Positions 23,591 through 34,550 of a DNA stretch of 64,000 nt are shown here, piece after piece. The DNA is from Poecilobothrus nobilitatus. Its lineage: Eukaryota; Arthropoda; Insecta; Diptera; Dolichopodidae. The stretch lies in contig OX352772.1 of the NCBI GenBank assembly GCA_947095535.1, forward strand, positions 218,704,279 through 218,768,278, written 5' to 3'. The position numbers and the translations under genes were made by a program. How positions within the stretch are numbered: the first letter of the stretch is position 1; the number at the start of each line of letters is the position of its first letter. The notes beneath the pieces are model-generated. The model saw only the letters and a list, made by a program, of their open reading frames with translations, was not told the DNA's origin and did no database searches.

Positions 23591-23874
23591 TTTAGTCAAT
23601 ATAAGTTACGATTTAAAATTCACCATTTTTTAGTAATAAGTAAAATTTCTTTAACAATTAAACGCTATGCAATGGTTTTCGCTGACGCTGCATTCTTATG
23701 CATAAAACTTAAATGTTTGAATGAAATACTATATTGTACTAAGTAAATTAACTTATGTTAAATCAAATGTATGTAATGTAAACTGTTGTTGTAGAATTTT
23801 AATGTAGATTTCAAGTAATGTAGGTCAGTATAAAAATATTTCAAGTTTATAATACGGAAAATAATTTTACTAAA
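23591..23874. other. AT-rich segment between gypsy protease and BEL LTR
   Basis: In the second gypsy copy the protease joins RT directly (53,770), so everything from about 23,580 to 25,766 is inserted material. This first part holds no frame I can name. Confidence 0.4.
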
Positions 23875-23996
23875 TTTGTAACGATATTCAAGGTGTAATT
23901 AATGCTGATTTTAGTATTTAATTCATATATAAAGATGTAAATTTATAATAATTAGATAGAACAAAATAAACAGTTCATCAATAAACAAAACATTGG
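23875..23996 (+). repeat. BEL/Pao LTR 3' end (copy 1)
   Basis: TAACGATATTCAAGGTGTAA through GATGTAAATTTATAATAA to CAAAACATTGGTCCTCTTTT. The same sequence occurs at 44,266-44,395, where it ends in CGTCCTTCGAGCCGGATC. The TTGGTCC motif directly after the LTR end is the usual BEL/Pao primer-site start. BEL gag follows in the same orientation. Confidence 0.6.
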
Positions 23997-24049
23997 TCCT
24001 CTTTTGATCATTTATGGTTGGTTGGTTAAGGTTGATCAAGACCATCCAC

Positions 24050-25250
24050 GCCAGCTGGAGAAGAGTCTCAATCCACAAGAATTGTTATCAAGGATAACTT
24101 TAAATTAGAAAGAATAAAAATTCCTAGATTTGATGGCAACTATATGAAATGGACTACATTCTATGAATTATTTAAGGCAATGGTTCATGAAAATAACGAT
24201 ATTTGCCATGTACAAAAATGCAATATCTCAAATCTGTACTTACTGACGAAGCAAGCAATCTAATAAAACATTTATCAGTAAGTGAAGAAAATTATAAAAC
24301 AGCTTGGAAGTTGTTAATAAACCGATTTGCAAATAAACGAGTTATTCTATCATCACATTTGCATGCTCCATTTACTAAGGCTGAAAAAGCCAGAATAAAA
24401 TGGCAAGAGGGCCTAGGTTCTAGTAAAGTGTTTCCTACTTTAGCTCAATTAACAACATTTTTAGAACAACGATTTAGATCTATAGAAGCTATGAGCAGTA
24501 TGAAGACATTAGATAAAACTCATGTACATGCTGTCAACATTGAAGGAAGATCACATTGTATCATGTGCAATGATTCGCATCGGCTTTTTAAATGTAAGAA
24601 ATTTCAATATCTAAACGTTCAACAAAAGCGATCTTTAGTGGAAAAACATAAACTATGTTTTAATTGCTTATATGGTCATGTCTCAAAGGGCTGTTTTTCA
24701 AAATCTCCCTGTTTAAAATGTAAATCTGCACATCATACAGCTTTGCACATTGAAAACACAAAACCGAAGAAAATTTTAACAGCCACTAATGCAGAAAGGG
24801 GAAATGACATTTTGTTAGCATCAGCATTAATTCAAGTAGAAAATAAGTATGGAGATTATGTTTCGTTTACAGCTCTAATTGACCAAGGTTCTCAAAGATC
24901 ATTATTATAAATGCAACTGCTGTGCAATTCTTGAAACTTCCTCGTAGTTATGACAGAACCATCATTAGCGGAATTGGGTCAACTGAAAGGGCTGTGTCAA
25001 GGGGTGTGGGTAACCTAAAAATAAATAATGGACTCGTAGTTATGACTTCATTGAAGCATTAATAATATCACAAATTACATGCGATTTACCACATAAAAAT
25101 CTATCACCAAATTCAACAAGAATCAATCTGGATGATTTAGCAGATCCAACTTTTAACATAAAAGGGAGAATTGACATTTTGTTGGGCGCAGATATTTTCG
25201 GCAATGTTATAAAAAATGGAGTAAAAGACACACAATCGGAATTATAACCA
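24050..25250 (+). pseudogene. BEL/Pao gag and start of pol (copy 1), broken
   Basis: The gag core is visible as KIPRFDGNYMKWTTFYELFK, YLKSVLTDEASNLIKHLSVS and YKTAWKLLINRF, the domain known from Pao-type gag. The open part 24,203-24,910 carries zinc-knuckle cysteines (HCIMCNDSHRLFKCKKF, CFNCLYGHVSKGC, CLKCKSAHHTALH) and the protease start FTALIDQGSQRSLL (D-Q-G). After the stop at 24,910 the similarity continues through TIISGIGSTERAVSRGVGNL and ISQITCDLPHKNLSPNSTRI to NVIKNGVKDTQS at about 25,240. RT, RNase H and integrase are absent. It matches the minus-strand copy at 48.4-50 kb, with small internal deletions in each. Confidence 0.78.
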
Positions 25251-25560
25251 TAGCACCAGGCTGTGCAGTGAACCATCCAACATATACAGTAGCGGATCAC
25301 TCGTCTGTTCAGTCACGGATCTCGATTCAAAATCATGTTATACATGTAATGAATATGTCAGAACTTAGAACTTTAGCTGGAAATTTGAATCTTAGTCAGC
25401 CAACATTAACCTTTGTTGGAGATATGATATATCCGATATTCAGAGAATTCTAGAAAAGCAACGTAACAAATTGAATGAAATGTCAAATAATTCGATGTTA
25501 TTTAAGCCTGAACATCATGAATACGTTTTGATTTCCATCATTATTTTCGTATAAATGCTT
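25251..25560 (+). other. Unassigned segment with a short open frame
   Basis: The plus-strand reading ITIAPGCAVNHPTYTVADHS continues through HVMNMSELRTLAGNLNLSQP to a stop at 25,453. It has protein-like composition but I cannot place it. A surface-glycoprotein fragment of an env-bearing retroelement is conceivable (G-C followed by a polar stretch), but this is a guess. The rest is AT-rich. Confidence 0.3.
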
Positions 25561-25770
25561 TTAATTAACTACATACAGTATCACTGTATATAGCAAAATT
25601 TGAACTAAAACTTTTAAGTGCAATTCATCAGCAACCTCCAAACCAGAGTTTTTATTACACCAAAGGTTAAGACGTTCAATAGATTGACCAAGGTTTACTG
25701 AAGAACCTATACCATCAGCAAGCCAAATTAAGGTTTTATAGGTTCTTGGTGGGCGGAATACAATTTGCAA
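25561..25770 (-). pseudogene. Small non-LTR reverse transcriptase fragment
   Basis: The minus-strand frame contains RTYKTLIWLADGIGSSVNLG and RLNLWCNKNSGLEV. This resembles the segment after the catalytic box of Jockey/R1-like RTs (K-I-Y-K-x-I then L-x-x-W-C-x-x-N-x-L-x-x-N). The FADD box itself is not present. It is sandwiched between BEL debris and gypsy RT. Tentative. Confidence 0.4.
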
Positions 25771-28210
25771 TGCTGTTAACCAAATCGATAAAGCTTCTTC
25801 AATAGCAATGCTGAAACATCAATTCAAAAACACCTTTAGTAACAATTTGGGAAAATACGCGCAAACGCTTAAACTACATCTTAAACCCAATGCACGTCCC
25901 ATATGTGCTCAAAAAAGGCCTGTGCTTAACGGCCTCAATAATTGAATGTAATTTCAAGAATTCATTATGCTGACTGGATCGCACCCATAGTCCTTGTACG
26001 AAAATTATATGGAGCACCCAGACTTTGTGCTGATTATTCAACAGCATTGAATGAGGCACTAGAAACCCATAATTATCCACTTTCAACTCCAGAAGAAATA
26101 GTCAGTAAATTTGCAAGTAGTTCAAAATTTTCTCATATCGATTTACTGGATGCTTATTTTCAAGTCGAGGTCGATGACGAAAATAAAAAGTTACTATCGA
26201 TCGCAACCCATAGAGGAATTTTTTCAATGAACAGATTACAGCAAGGCATAAAACCGGCTACTGACATTTTCAGGCAAATCATTAACACAATTTTAACGGG
26301 CATCGAAAGTACTTCTGCATATTTGGATTATATAATTGTTAGAGCCCATAATATAGAATTAAACATTTCTAGGCTTAAACAAGTATTAAGAAATCTGAAA
26401 GAATCTGGATTCACAATTAAATTCAACAAATGAAAATTCGTTGAGCATCAAATCAAATACTTGGGTTACATTTTAGACAAAAAGGTTTACGATCAGATCC
26501 AACTAAGATTCCGCCAATTAAAGAACTTCAACCACCTAAAAACATATCTAAACTTCGTTCAATGTCGTGATCAATAAATTATTACTGAAAATTTATTCCA
26601 AAAATTAAGGATATACGTGCAACCTTTTTAAAAAGGATGAAACAACCTCTTTAAAAAGGATGAAAAGTGGACTTGGAATAAAAAGAATCAAGCATCATTT
26701 GAATTTTTCAAGAATTATTTAACCTCAGATCTTCTTTTGACTCAATGCAATACAGCGCTTCCAATTATAGTATTAGCTGACGCTTCCCAAGAAGGTTTTC
26801 GGGCCACGATAATGCACCACTTTCTTGACAGGAAGAAGAAAGCAATTCAATATGCTTCTCGCTCTCTCTCCCCGGAGGAGAAAAGTTACAGTCAAATTTA
26901 AAAAGAAGCATTAGGATTAATCTTTGCCGGGACGAAATTTCATAGGTACATTTTTGGTAGACCATTTATTTTAGAAACAGGCCATAAGCCTTTGGTTTCT
27001 ATTTCTGGCAACAAGAAGGGTATTTCAGCGCATGCAGCCAACCGACTTAACAGAGATGGGCATTGACACTTCTAAATTATAACTTCACAATTAAATATAT
27101 TTCAACTAAAGATTTTGTTCAACACATAAACCAGAAGAAGAAACTGTCGTTGCAAGCATTCAATTAGAAGAAGAATTTTCCAATGTTTTGGAAAACTCAA
27201 TAATACATTTCCAGTTTTTTCCAAAACAGTAAAGCTTTCTTCATCAAATGACAAAGTTTTACAACAAATTTAAAATTACACCCGCTGTGGATCGCCGAAT
27301 AACAAACAAACAGAAAATAGAGAAATATTAAAACTTTATCAAGTTACATGATTCTCTATCCATTATTAACGATTGCATAATGTGTGGTGAATGTTTGTTA
27401 GTTCCATCATCTTTTCAAAAAAGGACATCATGGCATCGTAAACATAAAAGAAATTGCAAGAAGTTCTGTTTATTGGCCTGAAATTGATAATGAATTAGAA
27501 AATTGCGTAAAAAACTGTTCAATATTCCAAACCAATGTTAAAAGCCCGCCAAAAATTTTAGTTCACTTATGGCCTATACCATTTAAACCATGGAGTCGTG
27601 CACACATCGATTATGCTCGACCCATAAATGGGAAATACCTTTTTCTAATCATTGATAACTTTTCTAAATTTTATATCGTTTACATCAGAAATTTAACATC
27701 AGCGACAGTTACTACTGATAAATTAAGGGAATGTTTTTCGTTACTTGGAAATCTAGATGTTTTTGTTTTAGACAACTTCAGTTGATTTGTGGATACACAA
27801 TTTAAACAATTTTAAAAAAACTAAAAAAAATAAAAAAATGGAAAATGAGGGTCGTATAGAAGAAAACCTTTCAACATTCCTACACATTTATCGCCCAACA
27901 CCCAACTCAGCACTCAGTCACAAGAAAATCCCAGCAGAAATATGTTTTGGCAGGAAAATCCGTACCATTTTGGATTTACTAAAACCCAAAACAGATCCAC
28001 AAAAATCTAAACCAAAGTAACGGAATGAAACACAAGAAAAGCATTACAACTTAAAACACGGAGCTATACAAAGGAGTTTCAAAATAAAGCAAAATGTAGC
28101 AGTACAAAGATATCACAACAACAAATGGACTTAGCACGATGGTGGTGTGGTTATCGAAAAATTAGGGAGTACCATATACAACGTTCTGCTTACAAAAAAT
28201 AAGGAGCTGT
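25770..28210 (+). pseudogene. Ty3/gypsy family A, copy 1: RT, RNase H and integrase, decayed
   Basis: Starts with CNAVNQIDKASSIAMLKHQF. The RT is open at 25,942-26,433 (APRLCADYSTALNEALETHN, HIDLLDAYFQVEVDDENKKL, TSAYLDYIIVRAHNIE), the catalytic box being YLDY in place of YLDD. RNase H follows with stops (LPIIVLADASQEGFRATIMH, KKAIQYASRSLSPEEKSYSQ, RPFILETGHKPLVSISGNKK). Integrase zinc-binding and core parts (27,370-27,780) include SRAHIDYARPINGKYLFLII-like readings. A deletion with an A-rich patch at 27,810-27,850 precedes ENLSTFLHIYRPTPNSALSH and FGRKIRTILDLLKPK. The C-terminal domain (NVAVQRYHNNKWT, then STIYNVLLTKNKELSN) ends near 28,210. No 3' LTR was found. Confidence 0.8.
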
Positions 28211-28214
28211 CAAA

Positions 28215-28490
28215 TGCACTGTTTGATATGGAATTATAGCTGATAGAGTTATGGGTCCATATTTTTTCGAAAATTAAACTGACCATCAAGAACTGTCTCT
28301 GGGGCGGTATACCGGACCATGTTGGAAATTTTTTACGTTTGGTAGTTCTCAATAATCGTAAGATATTCCAACTCATAAGGCGCGAGAGACAATTGCGAGT
28401 CTGCAAGAACTTTTCGATGACCGAATAATTGCAAAAAATGCTGATTTCGCGCGGCCACCTCGTTTCCCAGACTTGATTTGCCCCTGATTA
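28215..28490 (+). pseudogene. Mariner transposase fragment
   Basis: Across frameshifts the plus strand reads YGIIADRVMGPYFFEN, then DIPTHKARETIASLQELFDD and RIIAKNADFARPPRFPDLIC. This corresponds to the middle and end of a rosa-like mariner catalytic domain, comparable with GGIIxPYFFENANGN and TVRETMDLLKEKFEDRIISR in the copy at 3.8-5.1 kb. The key Asp of the second motif and both element ends are missing. Confidence 0.5.
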
Positions 28491-28965
28491 TACCCGTACG
28501 ATAAGGATAGGGTATATTCAAATTGCTCCTCCGTTTAAAACATTTCGAAATAAGCTAGCTAGATATACCTTCAAAAGTATGGATCGGATCAGAAAAAAGT
28601 TCTAAGTTGATTGAGCTTTGTCCGTCCGTCCGTCAGCAAGATAACTCAATAACTAAGAAAGCTAGAGTCTTGAAATTAAAACAAAGTATTCTTACAACAA
28701 TTTGTAGGTTCCTTATTTTTTTTGGTTGAGATCCGACCATAACTTGGGTTAGCTCTCAAACACCTAACTTTTAGATCCCCACATTTTTTTTGAAATAGAG
28801 ACATGAAATTTTAACTGCTGATAGATATCATAAAAATATTAATTTTATTATTAACAATTTTTTTCTGTAGCCCCATCCGTTACGGAGCTACAGCTCCTCA
28901 AACTTTGAAAAAGTCCTATTTTATATGTTTTTATATACTCGTCGGTGTGGGGTTATTTATTTATT
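28491..28965. repeat. CCGTCCGTCC-type repeat, second family
   Basis: Begins TTATACCCGTACGATAAGGA and carries TTTGTCCGTCCGTCCGTCAG at 28,617. It ends with CCCCATCCGTTACGGAGCTA and CAAACTTTGAAAAAGTCC. The latter part resembles, in reverse, 61,790-61,820 (TTTGAGGGGAGGTAGCTG, ATGGATGGGGCT). It is non-coding and probably a non-autonomous element end. Confidence 0.5.
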
Positions 28966-28989
28966 TGTCATTCTGTCACGCATTTATTA

Positions 28990-29788
28990 TCTTCGTAATC
29001 TGTTAGCAACATTTGTAAGTGTTGCATGGTGCAGATGAAGTGTCCAGGTTTCAAAAGTGCGGGTCATTTTGTTCGAATCCAGTTCACATGCAACTTTTGT
29101 TTTTTTAACTATCTATTTACCAACATTTTTTGAATAAAGTATGTATATATGAATTTAAAACTTACATTTTTATCTCTTATTCATGCATAGAAATATATAC
29201 ACTATATTTTTGATCTTTCCTCCTATAATAGTATAATGTCCATGTCCATTTGCACATGTTGTTTTGTATTAGCATATTTAGCAAAACACAATACATACAA
29301 TATTTTTATGTATGTTACTAAATTATTTTGTTTACAACATTTGTTTAGGATTTAAATCAAAATATTTGCTGTTAACATTCTTTAATGCATATTAAATATG
29401 CATGGTTAAAAATTAATATTTTATGTTCGTAATATGTTCAGAAAATATTTAAGAGTAATATAGTGCAGAGGAGAGTGTACAGATTTTGAAAGTGAGGGTA
29501 ATTTGGTTCGAATCCAATTCGTGTATGTACATTTTTTTTTTTTGTTAACTGTATTCATCAACATATAAAATTTTATGTATAATACACACATATTATTTGA
29601 TCTTTCCTACTATAATAATTTAGTTCAATCATTCTTGATGTGCACATGTGTTTTGTATTAGGATTTAGCAAAACACGAAATATATAGGTACAATATTTTT
29701 ATGTTGCTAAATTACTATGTTTTAAAATATTTGTTTAGGAATTAAATCAGAATATTTGTTGTCAACATTCTTTATTGCATGGCAAATA
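28990..29788 (+). repeat. Two-copy tandem repeat, period about 435 bp
   Basis: GTTCGAATCCAGTTC at 29,071 recurs as GTTCGAATCCAATTC at 29,506. Long parts match between the two units (TTGATCTTTCCTNCTATAAT, TTTAGCAAAACACAATACAT, ATATTTGNTGTTAACATTCT). GTTCGAATCC is box-B-like, so a tRNA-derived repeat is possible. The retrovirus-like element is inserted near the end of the second unit, whose remainder reappears at 36,365. A diverged relative lies at 42,581-42,650. Confidence 0.65.
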
Positions 29789-29792
29789 TGCA

Positions 29793-30143
29793 AGTTATCA
29801 CCATCTCAAATTACATCTAACATTATTTCAATATCTGATAGATCAAGTTACAACAGGTGCATGTGGATACAAATTCAAGTTCAAACATGTTTAATGTAAA
29901 AATGTTGATAAAGCAATATTTCTATGGGAATTAAAATTAAATCAATTTCTCACCAAAAATGTAATTTTATTAATTATAAGTCAAAATACAAATTATAATT
30001 TTTTTCATTTATTAACTAAAATTGTCAATTATATAATTAAATGTATAAATTAAGTAAAATATAATGTAATAATTTAGTCTTAAGCTTAACTTGTTCTAAT
30101 AAACATTTTTTTTTAACACGAAATAAATTTCATTTGGTTAACT
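29793..30143 (+). repeat. 5' LTR
   Basis: 351 bp, from AGTTATCACCATCTCAAATT to TTTCATTTGGTTAACT. It matches 36,012-36,364 except for a few changes (about 30,030: ATATAATT versus AAGCATAATT; TATAATG versus TTTAATG; a G/C difference just before GTTAACT). AATAAA at 30,098-30,103 is a candidate polyadenylation signal, followed by a T run. Confidence 0.93.
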
Positions 30144-30154
30144 GGCGCCCGAGC
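30143..30154 (+). promoter_or_regulatory. Primer binding site
   Basis: TGGCGCCCGAGC directly follows (overlapping by one T) the 5' LTR. The TGGCGCCC start is complementary to a CCA-ended tRNA and resembles tRNA-Lys-type primer sites of retroviruses and gypsy elements. The exact tRNA is not proven. Confidence 0.75.
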
Positions 30155-30948
30155 TAAAAAAAATTTTTAAAACGCGAGATTAAAGTATAAATATATCGTA
30201 AAATTTGTGAGCGAAAAAATTATATACATATAAAATCCGGGAAAAAGAAATTCAAAAATAAAAAACTAAATTGCATTATATCAAAAGTAAACGATAGTGC
30301 AATCAACAAAAAAGTGTATTGATAGTGACTTGATAATTGTGCCATTAGTAGGATATAGACAAGGCTAACGTCTTTATCTAAAAAGGAGTAACACAGATCA
30401 TCCATCAACTGTAGAACAAAGTTGCAGACTCACTGGGAAAAATAAGGCATGCGAACCCACGCCATTAAAGCCTTCATTTAGTAAGTTTTTAAACTTCCTT
30501 GAACAAAATTAAAATATTGTCAATAAAAGAAAATAAAACAATAAATTTTTCAAAAATAAATTAAAAAAGAATAAAATATAAGTAATTATAAACTTTATAA
30601 AAATTTAATAAAATTAAAATAAAATTTAATAAAATTAAAACAAAACAAAACTTAATAAAATTAAAATAAAATAAAATTTAATAAAATTAAAATCTAAAAA
30701 AATTAAAATAAAATAAAATTTAAAATTAAATAAAATAAAAATTAATTAAATTAAAATAAAAAAATTTTTTAAAATTAAAATAAAACAAAACTTAACAAAA
30801 TTAAAATAAAATAAACTTAATTAAAATAAAAGAAAATTTAAAAATTAAAATAAAAATTAATAAAATTAGAATAAAATTTAATAAAATAACTAACTCATTT
30901 AAATTTAATAAGAATTATAAGAATTAAGAAATAAAAATCTTTTAAACG
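30155..30948 (+). other. Leader with A-rich quasi-repeat
   Basis: About 800 bp between primer site and gag. From 30,540 to 30,895 it consists of imperfect AATTAAAATAAAATTTAAT units, strongly purine/A-biased on the plus strand. No frame is present. A packaging signal and a splice donor for env would be expected in this region, but I cannot locate them from sequence alone. Confidence 0.6.
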
Positions 30949-31377
30949 ATGGATCAACTCCAGAAGAATATAACCGATCTAACAGGTGCTATGAATGCAC
31001 AATATGATCTAATAAAAAAATTAGAATCACGTCTGGAACGGTTAGAAAAATCGCAAAATCCAATACAACCTAAACCACCTACACCAATGGAAACTGACAG
31101 TTCTTTACAAACTAGACAAGTCAACTACATGAACCGACCGTTTAACAATAGTGGCGTAAAAAGAGAGATTACAACGGAAGAATATTCTCCACATAAACAT
31201 CAACGGATATTTAATTTAGAAACACATAATGATGGCATAGCAAATGAAGATTATGTAGGATACGAAGATTACCCAACATATTACGAGGATCATGAAGAAG
31301 AAAATAATCCAGCAAACAATGAAGAAAACGGCGAGCTAAATTTTATGATGGGTGCCTTTCAAGCATTCCATACATAG
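30949..31377 (+). CDS. gag: Short gag-like protein lacking a capsid region
   Basis: 142 codons. The N-terminus (QLQKNITDLTGAMNAQYDLI, then KKLESRLERLEKSQ) is a predicted coiled coil. A Pro/Thr-rich linker follows, and an acidic, Tyr-rich tail (YEDYPTYYEDHEEENNPANN) ends in GELNFMMGAFQAFHT. The tail fits the end of errantivirus gag proteins. The roughly 200-250-residue capsid domain normally between these parts is missing, and so is any zinc knuckle. The frame is intact, so this looks like an internal deletion that kept the frame, or a naturally short accessory gag. Such a copy would need capsid from another element (inference). A capsid-like gag of a related type is present at 18.2-18.8 kb but is itself broken. 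Confidence 0.75.
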   Translation: MDQLQKNITDLTGAMNAQYDLIKKLESRLERLEKSQNPIQPKPPTPMETDSSLQTRQVNYMNRPFNNSGVKREITTEEYSPHKHQRIFNLETHNDGIANEDYVGYEDYPTYYEDHEEENNPANNEENGELNFMMGAFQAFHT

Positions 31378-31385
31378 AATAGAAA

Positions 31386-34300
31386 ATGCCAAATAATAAA
31401 ACCCTCAAACTTTTGATTGATACAGGAGCCAACAAAAATTTCGTTAAGCCAGAACATGCTGAAAAAAGTATACCAACTAATAAATCTTTTAAAATAAATT
31501 CTGCAGGTGGAGATATAACAATAAATCAGAAAATAACCGGGAAAATTTTCAAAAGTTTAGGAATTAACATAGAAGTGGAATTTTTCGTGCTACCAGGATT
31601 AAAATCATTCGACGGTATCATAGGAGATGATACACTAAAACAACTAGGAGCTTTAATAGATAGAAAAAATAATCTCCTGATAATTCCACCTAATATAAAA
31701 ATCCCTTTAAAAGAAAAGCAATCAGCTCAAGTTAACAATATAGAAATAAGAGATGGTCATTTACAGTATGAAACAAAACAAAAAGTTAAATCATTACTAA
31801 AAAAATTTGAAAAATTATTTGGCCCTATAAATGACAGAGAAACTATCGAAACTAATGTGGAAGCAGAGATAAAAACAATCACGGACGAACCAGTATATGT
31901 TAAAACATACCCATATCCAGTTGCTATGAGACCAGAAGTTGATAAACAAATAAGGAAACTTTTAGAAAATGGAATTATAAAACCTTCGAAAAGCCCATAC
32001 AACGCACCAATTTGGATAGTAGAGAAAAAAATGGACGCATCTGGAATAAAAAAATACAGGATGGTGATCGATTTCAAGAAACTAAATGCTGTTACAGTGT
32101 CTGACACTTATCCCATTCCGGATATTACAAATACTATTGCAAATTTGAATAACTCAAAATACTTTACTACAGTGGATTTAACATCTGGATTTCACCAAAT
32201 TAAAATGAGAAATGCTGACATCCAAAAAACTGCATTTTCAACATTGAATGGGAAGTATGAATTCAAAAGGCTTCCTTTTGGATTAAAAAATGCACCAGCA
32301 ATTTTCCAACGAATGATAGATGATGTGCTTAAAGAATTCATAGGAAAAATTTGTTACGTGTACATCGACGATATCATCATATTTGGAGGAGAAACAGAAG
32401 ATGAACATTTAAATAATATCAAAAAAGTTTTTTTAAAATTGCAGGAATCTAACTTACGAGTGAACCTGGACAAAACCGAATTTTTAAAGCAGGAAACCGA
32501 GTTCTTGGGATACATCATCACTCATGAAGGTATCAAACCAAATCCGGCGAAAGTTGCAGCTATCAAAAATATGAAAGCACCAGAAAATTTGAAAGAACTA
32601 AAAGGATTTTTGGGACTAACATCATATTATAGACGTTTTATCAGGGACTTCGCTAAAATAGCAAAACCACTTACCAATATGACGAGAGGGGAGAATGCTC
32701 AAATCAGTGCAAACCAATCAAAAAAAATAAAAATAAAATTTAACAAAGAAGAACAAGAAGCTTTTCAAACATTGAAAACATTGCTTTCATCATCAGAATT
32801 GTTGATCTTTCCAGATTTCAACAAACCATTTTTGCTAACAACAGACGCATCCAACCATGCCATCGGAGCCGTTTTATCGCGAGGCGAATTAGGTAAAGAT
32901 AAACCAATAACCTATATTTCTAGATCCTTAAATAAAACCGAGGAGAATTATGCCACAAACGAGAAAGAGATGCTGGCAATAGTCTGGGCCTTAGAAAATC
33001 TGAGAAATTATTTATACGGAGCAAAACAAATCAACATACTAACAGACCATCAACCGTTAACATTTGCCCTAGGAAGTAAGAATAACAACGCAAAACTAAA
33101 ACGATGGAAAGCAAGACTAGAGGAATACAATTATAAATTAACATACAAACCAGGATGTACCAACAAAGTCGCAGACGCTCTGTCAAGATTACCAACAGAA
33201 ATCAATAATTTGTCATCATCATCAACAGAAACTGCAAGCGAAACAATTCACAGTGCAGAAGAAGACAGTATAAATCTCATCCCACATGTCGAAGTACCAT
33301 TAAATGTTTTTAGAAATCAACTTATTATCACACAGGGTAAAGATTGAGAAGCTTTCGAAGTGCCACATCCAACATACAATCGCCATTATATCAGCTTACC
33401 AGTCATAAATGAAAGAAGCCTAACTAAAGTTCTAAAAGAAAAATTACACCCAACTATAATAAATGGTATAAAAATTCCAGAAAATTTCATTCAAATATTG
33501 CAGGACGTATACAAAATCAGAATAACCCAAAGGATAGTACAGGATATTTGCAAAGAAGAAAACATTTTCTCAATCATTAAAGAAACTCACAAAAGAGCAC
33601 ATAGGAATCACCGTGAAAATAAAGAACAAATACTCGAAGAATACTATTTTCCAAGAATGACATCATTAATCAAGAAATTCACCGCATCTTGCGAAGAATG
33701 TAATAGGAATAAATATGACAGACATCCTAATAAACCTCACCTACAACCGACACCAATACCAGTTTATCCAACGGAAATAATTCACATAGACATAATTGAA
33801 ATACAGAACGAAAAATTTATCAGCTGTATCGACAAATTTTCTAAATTTTTAAAATTATTCCATATAAAGGATAAATCCGTACTTCATATAAGGGAAAAAC
33901 TGATCAAAATCATTCACTATTTTACAACACCAAGAATGATAGTAATGGACAACGAAGGAAGTTTTATAAGCCCAATTGTAACAGATTATATAAAAACACT
34001 CGGAATAGAATTATACTTCACACCACCACAAAAAAGCGAGGTAAACGGAGCTGTGGAAAGAGCACATTCAACAGTAATCGAAATTATCAGATGTTTAAAA
34101 AGTGAAAACAGGGATTTAAATATGAAAGAACTAGTGAATATAGCAGTTGACAGATACAACAACACATTTCATTCTGTAACACAAAAGAAACCTAGTGACA
34201 TCTTCTTTGGAAGAATCGAGCGAATTAACTATCAGAATTTGCTCAATTTTAAAGAAAAAGTAACCGAAGACCTTATAGGACGTATTAGAAAAAATCAGAA

Positions 34301-34505
34301 ATATAAAATTAATCGAGAAAAACATAAACGAAATCAACCAAAAACTTACGAAACGGGTCAAACTGTTTTCGCAGCAATAAAGCAAATTCAAGGAAAAGAT
34401 AAGCCTAAATTCACTAAGGAAACTGTCGCAAATAATAATAGAGCCACAATTACTACTACATCAGGAAGAAGAATCCATAAATCGCAGCTCAAAAATATTA
34501 ATTAA
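31386..34505 (+). pseudogene. pol: pol: protease, reverse transcriptase, RNase H, integrase, with one in-frame TGA
   Basis: The ATG at 31,386 lies in the -1 frame relative to gag. A TAG at 31,380 in the same frame just upstream means the open frame starts at 31,383. Protease active site LLIDTGANKNF (Asp 12) and GIIGDDTLKQLGA. RT: RMVIDFKKLNAVTV, YFTTVDLTSGFHQI (Asp 264), RLPFGLKNAPAIFQ and YVYIDDIIIF (residues 326-329). RNase H: LLTTDASNHAIGAVLS, NEKEMLAIVWALENLRNY, ILTDHQPLTF, ADALSRLP. A TGA at 33,345 interrupts the frame after ITQGKD. Integrase follows in the same frame: zinc-binding ETHKRAHRNH and CEECNRNK, then catalytic IHIDIIE, VMDNEGSF and NGAVERAHS, ending at 34,505. All catalytic residues are present. 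Confidence 0.92.
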
Positions 34506-34517
34506 CAAAAATTTCAA

Positions 34518-34528
34518 TTTCTTTCCAG
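34518..34528 (+). promoter_or_regulatory. Putative env splice acceptor
   Basis: TTTCTTTCCAG, a good pyrimidine tract plus AG, lies 23 bases before the env ATG. The env frame is open from here. Subgenomic splicing of env is established for gypsy-type retroviruses; its use here is inferred. Confidence 0.45.
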
Positions 34529-34550
34529 CTTTAATTTTAGTTTATGGACG

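Noticed and set aside
25874..26086. 70-codon minus-strand frame
   Set aside because: Antisense shadow of the gypsy RT start.
29071..29520. Functional tRNA genes, because GTTCGAATCC occurs twice
   Set aside because: No cloverleaf can be drawn around either site. They are box B-like sequences inside a tandem repeat.
31757..32107. 116-codon minus-strand frame
   Set aside because: Antisense shadow of the retroviral RT.
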